From NCBI GenBank assembly GCA_937904375.1, contig CALDIG010000202.1, positions 1 through 7,352 on the forward strand: a stretch of DNA of 7,352 bases, given 5' to 3'. The notes under the pieces were generated by a model. The model did no database searches. It was not told where the DNA came from and was given only the letters and a program-made list of their open reading frames with translations. Shown here piece by piece: positions 1-6,113 of this stretch (position 1 is the first letter of the stretch; every line of letters begins with the position of its first letter). The stretch comes from an uncultured Prevotellaceae bacterium (GTDB lineage: Bacteria > Bacteroidota > Bacteroidia > Bacteroidales > Muribaculaceae). A program made the translations under genes and the position numbers.

Positions 1-1829
1 AGCTGACGGCCAGCCTCGAAGTCGCCCTCGCTCTTGATGCGTTGCACCTCGGCAAGCAGCTCGCCGAAGAGCTCGCGAAGGCGCGGATAGTTGTTCACCT
101 TAACGTAGGTTTTGCCCTTGCGCTTCACCAGTTCAACCACCTTTTCCTTTTTTCCTTTCTCGAGCACCCATTCGCTGATAAACTTGCGGTTGCGCATGTG
201 CGACTCCTCGATGTTTTTGCCCGGCTCGATGCGTGTGAGCTGGGTCATAAGGCCGTTCATGATGTACTTGTAGTATTCGGCTTTGTAGGTGTCAGGGTCT
301 TTGAAGATGCCTAGTTCAATGAGTTTGGGGTCGGCAAGGTAGTAGAGGGCGAAGAGGTCGGCGCGGCCTTCCTCAAGGGTGGCACCGTAGGCCTTCAAGG
401 CATCGGGGTCAACCCCCGGCAGCAGTTGTCCGCTGGCGTGGCCCAGGCACTCGTGGAGGTCGGTGTGCAACTTGTCGGCGATGGTGAGATACTTCCTCAT
501 AAGCTGTACCTCGGTGTCGCTATAGGCAAACTCCTCGTTGAAGCCGGTGCCGCTTGCCACCTCATCGTAGGCGTCGGTGATGTTTTCCAGAGTCACCGAC
601 TTCGAGCCATGAGCGGCGCGAATCCAGTTGCTGTTGGGCAGGTTGATGCCAATGGGCGTAGAAGGGTAGCTGTCGCCGGCAAGGATGGCGGCGGTGATAA
701 CCTTTGCGCTCACGCCCTTCACGTTCTCCTTCTTGAAGCGCTTGTCAACGGGAGAGTTGTCCTCAAACCACTGAGCATTGCCGCTGATGAGTGAGGTGCG
801 TATTGAGGCATCTTTGTTCTTGAAGTTGACGATGCTCTCCCAGTCGGCTGTCATGCCCAGTGGGTCGCCGTAGCTCTCGATGAAGCCGTTGATGAAGTCA
901 ACAGTGCCTTGAGTCTCCTCGGCCCACATGATGCTGTAGTCGTCAAACGCCTTGAGGTCGCCAGTGGTGTAGAACTCGATGAGCTTGGCGATATATGCCT
1001 TCTGTGCACTGTTCTCGGCAACGCTGGCAGCCTTCTGCAACCAGTAAACGATATTCACGATGGCGTTGCTGTAAAGTCCGCCAATCTTGTAGGGTTTCTC
1101 CACAACTTTGCCGTTTTCTTTCACAACCTTAGTGTTGAGACCGTAGCTGATGGGTGTCTCGTCGTTGGGGTCTTTGAGGGCATTGTAGTATTCCTCAACC
1201 TCCTGCTGGGTCACACCCTCATAGAGGTTGGTGGCACTGGTGAGAATTAGGTCTTCGCCATCGGCTTGGTTCACTTTCTTGGCCATGAAGGTTGGGTCGA
1301 AAATCACCTTGTCGAGGGTGGCGAGCAGCTTGTCGGCCTTGTCGCATTTCTTCTCCTTGGTGCATTTCTCGCATGACTGGATGGGAAGTACCTCGAGCGG
1401 CAGCTTCTTGTACTGAGCATCGAAGAACTCCTGCGAGAACTCGGGTACAAACTTGTCCATACCATAGTGGTGGTGTATGCCGTTGCCAAACCACACCTGC
1501 TTCAAGTATTTCTCAAAGCCCTTGAAGTCGGCAGTGTTGCGGTCGCCCTCATAGTGTGTGTAGATAGCCTCGAGTACTTGGCGAATCACTAAGTTATACT
1601 TGCCATTCTGGTCAAATAGGATGTCACGTCCCTGGAGGGCTGCCTCGGTGAGGAAATAAACATACTTCTTCTGCTGAAGGGTCAAGTCGTCAAAACCTGG
1701 GACCTGATAGCGCAACACCTCGATGTCGGCAAAGCGGTCCACATTGTAGTTGAAATTGCTGTTCTGTGCCATAGCAATGCTTGTTGTTGCCAGTGCCACA
1801 ACAGCAGCGGCAATTAGTTTTTTCTTCAT
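1..1829 (-). CDS. Dipeptidyl peptidase III (peptidase family M49), exported, C-terminus cut by window edge
   Basis: Zinc exopeptidase that removes dipeptides from the N-termini of oligopeptides. I translated the minus strand from ATG 1829-1827; the frame stays open to base 1, giving 609 residues and no stop. Residues 1-21 form a Sec signal peptide (KKK, a hydrophobic stretch, then AMA before Q22), so the enzyme is probably periplasmic. The M49 zinc motif HECLGH is at residues 459-464 (bases 455-438), with catalytic E460. The second motif EEGRAD is at 486-491, giving third ligand E487. The 28-residue gap from H459 to E487 matches my recollection of the Bacteroides thetaiotaomicron enzyme, which also has HECLGH. 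That enzyme is about 675 residues, so some 65-80 C-terminal residues are probably missing here. An unusual cluster C153, C156, C162 lies in a lysine-rich stretch. It has its own promoter and reads away from the other genes. Family assignment is firm; substrate is inferred. Confidence 0.95.
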   Translation of the reverse strand, partial: MKKKLIAAAVVALATTSIAMAQNSNFNYNVDRFADIEVLRYQVPGFDDLTLQQKKYVYFLTEAALQGRDILFDQNGKYNLVIRQVLEAIYTHYEGDRNTADFKGFEKYLKQVWFGNGIHHHYGMDKFVPEFSQEFFDAQYKKLPLEVLPIQSCEKCTKEKKCDKADKLLATLDKVIFDPTFMAKKVNQADGEDLILTSATNLYEGVTQQEVEEYYNALKDPNDETPISYGLNTKVVKENGKVVEKPYKIGGLYSNAIVNIVYWLQKAASVAENSAQKAYIAKLIEFYTTGDLKAFDDYSIMWAEETQGTVDFINGFIESYGDPLGMTADWESIVNFKNKDASIRTSLISGNAQWFEDNSPVDKRFKKENVKGVSAKVITAAILAGDSYPSTPIGINLPNSNWIRAAHGSKSVTLENITDAYDEVASGTGFNEEFAYSDTEVQLMRKYLTIADKLHTDLHECLGHASGQLLPGVDPDALKAYGATLEEGRADLFALYYLADPKLIELGIFKDPDTYKAEYYKYIMNGLMTQLTRIEPGKNIEESHMRNRKFISEWVLEKGKKEKVVELVKRKGKTYVKVNNYPRLRELFGELLAEVQRIKSEGDFEAGRQ

Positions 1830-1884
1830 AAAAATGTGTTATAAAAAATATTAATAGTTTTCAGGATAATTGCTTTCAATCGTG

Positions 1885-1892
1885 CAAATATA
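1885..1892 (-). promoter_or_regulatory. -7 promoter element of the dipeptidyl peptidase III gene
   Basis: On the minus strand this reads TATATTTG, an exact match to the Bacteroidota -7 consensus TAnnTTTG. It lies 55 bases before the ATG at 1829, leaving an AT-rich leader of roughly 45-50 bases. I see no clean TTTG at the -33 spacing; the sequence there is only T-rich. The bases TTTGCACGAT (1888-1879) recur exactly in the promoter of the M13 peptidase gene. Confidence 0.65.
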
Positions 1893-2244
1893 ATACATTT
1901 CTCTAAAACCATCACTAAAAAAGTCGTGAAAAGTTACTGTGTTCAACAATTGATTTCATTGCTTAGATGTTGATTTGTTAGAAAAAAGAAGGTGATGCCA
2001 TGTGGGTCCTGGCGTTATTCAGATGAAAACAATGTGTGTCAATAGTTGGAGATTGTTTGGAGAAAAGAGGTTCGCTTCCTGTTGTTTTTTAGTTGTCTCT
2101 TTGTAAGGAACCGCAACTTCTCTTTTGTTTGGCGAGGTTGTTGGCTTGTTGTCCAAAAGTCGTGTTTTTACATCTAGTCTTTAAAAAATAACTTGGTGAG
2201 AATGGCATGTGATTTACCATGCTAATAAATTGGCTGGAGAAAAT

Positions 2245-2264
2245 GATAGGGTGGGATAGGGTGG
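2245..2264. repeat. Perfect 10-bp tandem duplication, G-rich
   Basis: The unit GATAGGGTGG occurs twice in direct succession. It brings together three GGG runs and one GG run separated by 1-3 bases, close to a G-quadruplex pattern on the plus strand. It is the most G-rich spot in an otherwise AT-rich intergenic region. Function is unknown. Confidence 0.7.
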
Positions 2265-2405
2265 AGAGAGCTTCTAGGGTTGGTGATACTTGGGTATTCA
2301 GTAACCAGAGTAATGACGCGTTCATCACTTACCCCGATGTAAGAAAAAAGGGAGAATGAGAACTTTGTTTTTAGCAAGATAATACTAAAAAGAGCTTCAA
2401 TCGTT

Positions 2406-2443
2406 CCATTATAGAGTCCATCTATAGTGATAATCTGTAATGG
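2406..2443 (+). other. Possible RNA hairpin upstream of the orphan terminator
   Basis: Bases 2408-2415 can pair with 2421-2428 (8 pairs, one of them G-U) around the loop GTCCA. Alternatively CCATTA (2406-2411) can pair with TAATGG (2438-2443). The two pairings compete for the same bases. The structure is AT-rich and might arise by chance; it is listed because a terminator-like element follows within 30 bases. Confidence 0.3.
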
Positions 2444-2468
2444 TAAGGTAGCATTTGTGTCTAAATGG

Positions 2469-2500
2469 AGTGCAAAAATGGCATTTTCGGCACTTTTTTT
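2469..2500 (+). terminator. Intrinsic-terminator-like hairpin with no gene in front of it
   Basis: AGTGC (2469-2473) pairs with GCACT (2490-2494). After a small internal loop, AAAA (2475-2478) pairs with TTTT (2484-2487) around the loop TGGCA. Seven T residues follow (2494-2500). The shape is that of a Rho-independent terminator on the plus strand, although the stem is interrupted. No coding frame lies upstream on this strand, so it may end an unannotated small RNA or be a relic. Confidence 0.4.
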
Positions 2501-2523
2501 GTAATTATTTGAAGGAAGTGCGG

Positions 2524-2542
2524 CATCACATTGTTTGTGATG
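2524..2542. repeat. Short perfect inverted repeat
   Basis: CATCACA (2524-2530) and TGTGATG (2536-2542) form a 7-bp perfect inverted repeat around TTGTT. No T run follows, so it is not a terminator. It could be a binding site for a dimeric protein or a hairpin. One such repeat could occur by chance in a region of this length. Confidence 0.35.
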
Positions 2543-2684
2543 GCGAATGCTCTGAAATACTGTGGTTTGAGGTGATTGAGATATGGCAATTGTGTTGATT
2601 TTAAGTGGCTGAGATTTTAAAATTTGAGGATTTCATGGAACCCCTTTCAGTTTTTCGCCAAAAATCTTGGTTTTTTGCAGAAAA

Positions 2685-2837
2685 GGTAAATTTACCATTG
2701 GCGGTTTGCTAAAGTTAACAGATAAGAGTGGTGGGGACTTTGCAAAACAAAACGGCAAATTCGCCAATCCGAAATCGGAATTTTCCTGCATCGGCGACGT
2801 GTTGTTTCGTGAATTTGCAATATTAAAATTTGCAAAT
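2685..2837. repeat. Palindrome-dense patch, possibly a REP- or MITE-like remnant
   Basis: Several palindromes lie close together: a perfect 12-mer GGTAAATTTACC (2685-2696); a long imperfect inverted repeat with arms 2697-2709 and 2755-2768 (12 Watson-Crick pairs, one G-T, one bulged T); TCCG-AAAT-CGGA (2768-2779); and a perfect 10-mer ATTTGCAAAT (2828-2837). Open frames on both strands here are by-products of this symmetry. No flanking target-site duplication was found. A mobile origin is inference only. Confidence 0.4.
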
Positions 2838-3094
2838 CCAAATAAAACGATGGTTAACAGAAATTCACAACCCACATAATTAAATGTAAATCAGAGATAT
2901 ATATACCATTAAAGTCAGTATTTATTTATAAATTCAGGTATATTCCCACCGTATTGCTTGTTTTGGTGTGTTTTTTGCGTAATAACAGATTGATTGATAA
3001 TAGATATAGCGATGTTATATAAAGTGTTCCTTTAATAAGTGTCTTCAATGTGCTGAGTTGGGAATTTGAACGAAGATTTTTGAAATAAAAAATG

Positions 3095-3102
3095 TAAATT
3101 TG
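3095..3102 (+). promoter_or_regulatory. Extra -7-like element upstream of the HTH gene
   Basis: TAAATTTG matches TAnnTTTG and sits in the 10-mer TGTAAATTTG, repeated exactly 50 bases downstream in the main promoter. The nearest TTTG sequences upstream are 12 and 26 bases away, so the -33 spacing is wrong. It may be a weak second promoter, a duplicated segment or chance. Confidence 0.25.
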
Positions 3103-3120
3103 AAGATTTCTGTTTAAAAA

Positions 3121-3152
3121 TTTGTTTTTTTCAATAGGCTGCTGTAAATTTG
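3121..3152 (+). promoter_or_regulatory. Promoter of the HTH regulator gene
   Basis: TTTG (3121-3124), a 20-base spacer, then TAAATTTG (3145-3152): an exact fit to the Bacteroidota -33/-7 consensus. Transcription should start near 3157-3160, leaving about 25-30 leader bases before ATG 3185. This rules out the upstream in-frame TTG at 3122, which lies in the -33 box. The 11-mer AAATTTGCAAA overlapping the -7 box (3146-3156) recurs at 2826-2836 and could be an operator. Confidence 0.85.
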
Positions 3153-3184
3153 CAAACGAAAAATTTATAATTGTTAATAGCAAA

Positions 3185-3715
3185 ATGGACATTATTTCGC
3201 GCTTAAAACGCTTCTTAGATCAGAATGGCATTTCTAATTCACAGTTTGCCGACACCTGCGAGATACCTCGCCCCACTCTTTCTCAGTTGCTAAATGGTCG
3301 TAACAAGAAAGTGAGCGACGAGGTGATTTCAAAGATTCACGCAGCCTATCCTGCGTTGAATATTATGTGGCTTATGTTCGGCGACGGCGAAATGTTTGTT
3401 TCTGGTGCTGCTAGTTCATCAGGAAATGATGTTGTGCAAAACTTGTCCAAAACTCCACTAGGTGGAAATCTATTCATGGGTACTAATAATGCTCCTAATG
3501 GTTCAAATGTTTCCTCCCATCAACCTTCTACCATCAGTTTCAAAGAAGACAATTCGGGTGGCAGCAACAGCGGTGCTATGGCTCTCTCTAGTGCACTGCA
3601 GAGCATTGCGAGCAACAAAGGAGTCTCCTCTTCCTCTTCGGCGAATACGCGCCGCATTGTCAACATCATGATTTTCTACGACGACAATTCATTCGAGCAG
3701 ATTGTGCCGAGATAA
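3185..3715 (+). CDS. XRE-type helix-turn-helix DNA-binding protein
   Basis: Predicted cytoplasmic DNA-binding protein of 176 residues; target and signal unknown. Residues 1-71 form a Cro/C1-like helix-turn-helix domain. The core is at about 18-39 (SNSQFADTCEIPRPTLSQLL then NGR), followed by SDEVISKIHAAYP and the hydrophobic WLMFGDGEMF. Residues about 72-155 are low complexity, rich in Ser, Asn and Gly, and probably disordered. The last 21 residues (RRIVNIMIF, YDDNSFE) look like a short folded tail; the same head-linker-tail layout is familiar from Bacteroidales proteins annotated only as HTH regulators. I chose ATG 3185 because a longer in-frame start at 3122 lies inside the promoter and the HTH domain begins directly after 3185. 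It is a single-gene unit with its own terminator. Autoregulation is plausible but unproven. It is not a phage repressor by context, since no phage genes are nearby. Confidence 0.85.
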   Translation: MDIISRLKRFLDQNGISNSQFADTCEIPRPTLSQLLNGRNKKVSDEVISKIHAAYPALNIMWLMFGDGEMFVSGAASSSGNDVVQNLSKTPLGGNLFMGTNNAPNGSNVSSHQPSTISFKEDNSGGSNSGAMALSSALQSIASNKGVSSSSSANTRRIVNIMIFYDDNSFEQIVPR

Positions 3716-3720
3716 AATTG

Positions 3721-3750
3721 ATTCTGAATGCAGAATGCAAAATGCAGAAT
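3721..3750. repeat. Tandem AATGCAR heptamers with an inverted repeat
   Basis: AATGCAG, AATGCAA and AATGCAG follow one another (3727-3747). ATTCTG (3721-3726) can pair with either CAGAAT copy (3731-3736 or 3745-3750). The element starts six bases after the HTH stop codon and ends before the terminator. Short heptamer runs of this style are, as I recall, common between genes in Bacteroidales; their role is not known to me. Confidence 0.6.
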
Positions 3751-3760
3751 TGATAAATGG

Positions 3761-3785
3761 AGCAACATAACTTGTTGCTTTTTTT
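3761..3785 (+). terminator. Rho-independent terminator of the HTH gene
   Basis: AGCAACA (3761-3767) pairs perfectly with TGTTGCT (3773-3779) around the 5-base loop TAACT, followed by six further T residues (3780-3785). It lies 45 bases after the HTH stop codon and before the promoter of the M13 peptidase, so it separates the two transcription units. Confidence 0.85.
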
Positions 3786-3829
3786 ACGTTATTTTTGGTG
3801 TAATCAAAAACAAAAACTTTGTCTATGAT

Positions 3830-3860
3830 TTTGTATTTCCTTCTGCAAGTATTATCTTTG
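3830..3860 (+). promoter_or_regulatory. Promoter of the M13 peptidase gene
   Basis: TTTG (3830-3833), a 19-base spacer, then TATCTTTG (3853-3860): an exact fit to the Bacteroidota consensus. Transcription should start around 3865-3868, giving an AT-rich leader of about 33 bases. TTTGCACGAT (3857-3866) is identical to the sequence at the dipeptidyl peptidase III promoter. Because the promoter lies downstream of the possible TTG start at 3819, that longer reading frame cannot be the real start. Confidence 0.85.
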
Positions 3861-3899
3861 CACGATAGAAGCAAATACACATTATTAATAACATTAACT

Positions 3900-5924
3900 A
3901 TGAACTTCAAGAAACTATTAATCTTTTCACTTGCTATGACAGCAATGACGATGAGTGCCGGGAATTTGAACAAGGGAGTTGACCGCAGCAACCTTGACCT
4001 GAGCACTAAACCTGGAGAGAATTTCTATCAGTATGCCTGTGGCGGATGGATGAAGGCTAATCCCCTCGACCCACAGTATGCGCGTTTCGGCACCTTTGAC
4101 CAACTTGCCGAGAACAACCGCGAGCAGCTCAAGGACCTGATTATGAACCTGGGCACCAACAACCCCAAGGGCAGTCTGGCGCAGAAGGTGAGCGACCTCT
4201 ATCTACAGGGCATGGACAGCACACTGCGTAACCAGCAGGGCAACAAACCAGTAGAGACGATGCTGGCGCAAATCTATCAGATGCCTCGCACCGACCTGGT
4301 GGCAATGCTTGCCGACATGCACCGTGGCATTGCCTCGCCATTCTTCGATGCCGGCGTGATGGCCGATTTGAAGAACAGCGACCAGAACCTGATGTACCTC
4401 ACCGCCGCTGGCTTGGGAATGGGCGACCGTGACTACTACCTCGAGAACGACGAGAACACCACAAAGGTGCGCAACGCCTATCTGACCTATATCGAGAAGC
4501 TGTTCACTCTCTCGGGACGCAAGGCTAAAGATGCAAAGAAAACTGCCAAGAACATCTTGGCTCTTGAGACTGAGTTTGCCAAGGTTGCAATGACTCGCGA
4601 AGAGAGCCGTGACTACAGCAAGCAGTACAACATCCGCACCATCGCCCAACTCAAGGCCGACTATCCAAACTTTGACTGGAACGCATATTTCAACCTGCTG
4701 ATGCCCGGTAATATCAAGGTTGACAAGGTGTGCGTGATGCACCTCAACTCGATGGCGAAGTTCAACGAGATGCTAACAACACTCAAGGACAACGAAATCA
4801 GAGACTACCTGGCGTTCAAGTATCTTGACGCTGCGTCAAACTATCTGACCGATGATTACGAGCAGGCGAGCTTCGACATGTACAGCCGCGCAATGAGTGG
4901 CAAGACAGTGATGCAGCCACGCTGGAAACGCGCCCTCAACGTGCCTAACTACGTGCTTGGCGAGGCAGTGGGTGAGTTGTATGTGAACAAATACTTCCCT
5001 GAGGAGTCGAAGAAGAAGATGATGAAGCTGGTGAACAACCTGAAAATCGCTCTAGGCGAGCACATCGCAGGCCTCACCTGGATGAGTCCTAAGACTAAAG
5101 TGAACGCCCTTGTCAAGCTCAACAGCTTCACTGTGAAGATAGGCTATCCCGACCAGTGGCGTGACTACAGCGGCATCAACATCGACCGCGACGCCTACTA
5201 CTGGGAGAACGTGAGCAACGCCCGCCGCTTTGAGGCAGAATATCAGCTCTCGCAGCTTGACAAACCCGTTGACAAGGCAAAATGGCAGATGACTCCACAG
5301 ACCGTTAACGCCTACTACGACCCATCGACCAACGAGATCTGCTTCCCAGCAGGAATCCTTCAGAAACCTTACTTTGACCCCGATGCCGACGACGCAAGCA
5401 ACTATGGTGCCATTGGCGTGGTGATTGGTCACGAGATGACTCACGGATTCGACGACCAGGGCCGCAACTTCGACCATAACGGCAACATGATTGACTGGTG
5501 GACCGAAGAGGACGCTGCCAAGTTCCAGGAACTCGCCGATAAATTAGGAGCACAATACAGTGCCGAGATTGTTGCCGACGACGTACACGCCAACGGCACC
5601 TTCACCATGGGTGAGAACATCGCCGACCACGGCGGTCTGCGTGTGGCTTACAGCGCTTTCAAGAAGACAGAGCAGGGTGCTGGCGAAGAACTGATTGACG
5701 GTTTCACACCCGACCAGCGTTTCTTCCTGAGCTACGCCAACGTGTGGGCAGCCAACATCACCAAAGAGGAAATCTTGCGCCGCACAAAGGTTGACCCACA
5801 CTCGCTGGGCATCAACCGCGTGAACGTCGCCATCCGCAACCTCGACTATTTCTTCAACGCCTTCGACATCAAGCCAGGCGAGAAGATGTGGCGTGACACA
5901 GTAGACCGAGTTACTATTTGGTAA
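3900..5924 (+). CDS. M13 family zinc metallo-endopeptidase (neprilysin/PepO-like), exported
   Basis: Zinc endopeptidase of 674 residues that cleaves oligopeptides, probably in the periplasm. Residues 1-20 are a Sec signal peptide (NFKK, hydrophobic core, MSA before G21); there is no lipobox cysteine. The N-terminal M13 domain starts near GENFYQYACGGW (39-50). The catalytic domain has NAYY (470-473, substrate backbone binding), HEMTH (511-515; ligands H511 and H515, catalytic E512) and GENIAD (571-576; third ligand E572, D576). H634 and R640 match the neprilysin transition-state and C-terminal contact residues. The 41-residue gap from NAYY to HEMTH and the 6-residue gap from H634 to R640 equal those in neprilysin. 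It ends in DRVTIW, where neprilysin ends in CRVW. Full length with all key residues, so likely active. I chose ATG 3900 because it begins the signal peptide just downstream of the promoter. It is a single-gene unit. PepO would be a possible name, but orthology is unproven. Confidence 0.96.
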   Translation: MNFKKLLIFSLAMTAMTMSAGNLNKGVDRSNLDLSTKPGENFYQYACGGWMKANPLDPQYARFGTFDQLAENNREQLKDLIMNLGTNNPKGSLAQKVSDLYLQGMDSTLRNQQGNKPVETMLAQIYQMPRTDLVAMLADMHRGIASPFFDAGVMADLKNSDQNLMYLTAAGLGMGDRDYYLENDENTTKVRNAYLTYIEKLFTLSGRKAKDAKKTAKNILALETEFAKVAMTREESRDYSKQYNIRTIAQLKADYPNFDWNAYFNLLMPGNIKVDKVCVMHLNSMAKFNEMLTTLKDNEIRDYLAFKYLDAASNYLTDDYEQASFDMYSRAMSGKTVMQPRWKRALNVPNYVLGEAVGELYVNKYFPEESKKKMMKLVNNLKIALGEHIAGLTWMSPKTKVNALVKLNSFTVKIGYPDQWRDYSGINIDRDAYYWENVSNARRFEAEYQLSQLDKPVDKAKWQMTPQTVNAYYDPSTNEICFPAGILQKPYFDPDADDASNYGAIGVVIGHEMTHGFDDQGRNFDHNGNMIDWWTEEDAAKFQELADKLGAQYSAEIVADDVHANGTFTMGENIADHGGLRVAYSAFKKTEQGAGEELIDGFTPDQRFFLSYANVWAANITKEEILRRTKVDPHSLGINRVNVAIRNLDYFFNAFDIKPGEKMWRDTVDRVTIW

Positions 5925-5966
5925 CATACACTTAGAACAACGAATTTACACTAATTATCACTAAAA

Positions 5967-6004
5967 ATAGCCGTCATTGTATAAATAGTTGCAAAGGCGG
6001 CTGT
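5967..6004. other. Stem-loop after the M13 peptidase gene
   Basis: Bases 5967-5975 pair with 5996-6004 (9 pairs, two of them G-T, around AGCCG/CGGCT) with a 20-base loop. No T run follows on the plus strand; on the minus strand ATTTTTAG follows, but no minus-strand gene ends here. It could stabilise the 3' end of the peptidase mRNA or act as a poor terminator between this gene and the next operon. Confidence 0.4.
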
Positions 6005-6056
6005 GGTGTTTATGCAAGAAAACTAAAATAATAAGAATCATTATTAATAAAAATAG

Positions 6057-6087
6057 TTTTTAGATTAAATAATTATTTATACCTTTG
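6057..6087 (+). promoter_or_regulatory. Promoter of the DUF4160-DUF2442 operon
   Basis: TTTT (6057-6060, one mismatch to TTTG), a 19-base spacer, then TACCTTTG (6080-6087), an exact TAnnTTTG match. The start codon follows 26 bases after the -7 box, so the leader is short. It is the only promoter-like sequence seen for this pair, which implies one two-gene transcript. Confidence 0.75.
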
Positions 6088-6113
6088 TGCTGAACTAATA
6101 ATCGATTAGCGTT

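Larger units (their letters stand above)
1893..3120. other. Long gene-free intergenic region
   Basis: About 1.2 kb with no open frame I can support on either strand. The frames present are at most about 90 codons, have no recognisable domain, and include overlapping frames on opposite strands (2633-2875 and 2667-2879) of the kind produced by palindromic DNA. Base composition is AT-rich compared with the flanking peptidase genes. It contains a G-rich 10-base tandem repeat (2245-2264), a terminator-like hairpin with a T run (2469-2500) preceded by another hairpin (2406-2443), a 7-bp inverted repeat (2524-2542), a palindrome-rich patch (2685-2837), and an extra -7-like element (3095-3102). It could hold decayed genes, a small RNA, or long regulatory DNA for the flanking genes. 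Confidence 0.7.

Noticed and set aside
42..1525. Several open frames of 60-120 codons on both strands
   Set aside because: They overlap the minus-strand dipeptidyl peptidase III, which has a continuous frame, signal peptide and zinc motifs; the others are out-of-frame shadows.
1919..2164. Direct repeat AAAAGTCGTG at 1919-1928 and 2155-2164
   Set aside because: One 10-base repeat is expected by chance in about 1.3 kb of sequence, and the flanks do not match.
2089..2328. 79-codon minus-strand frame
   Set aside because: No recognised domain, no promoter upstream, and it runs through the G-rich tandem repeat; judged non-coding, with low certainty.
2658..2676. CCAA-AAATC-TTGG followed by TTTTTT, terminator-like
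   Set aside because: The stem is only 4 bp and no gene precedes it; too weak to call.
2633..2879. Overlapping opposite-strand frames of 80 and 70 codons
   Set aside because: They fall in the palindrome-dense patch; symmetry explains open frames on both strands, and neither protein resembles a known family.
2926..3192. 88-codon minus-strand frame, Leu/Ile/Asn-rich
   Set aside because: It reads through the HTH promoter in AT-rich DNA, and its composition is what random AT-rich sequence gives.
3721..3750. CRISPR array
   Set aside because: The units are 7 bases with no spacers and no cas genes nearby.
4141..5927. Minus-strand frames up to 179 codons
   Set aside because: All are antisense to the M13 peptidase, whose motifs and spacing prove the plus-strand frame; they have no recognisable domains.
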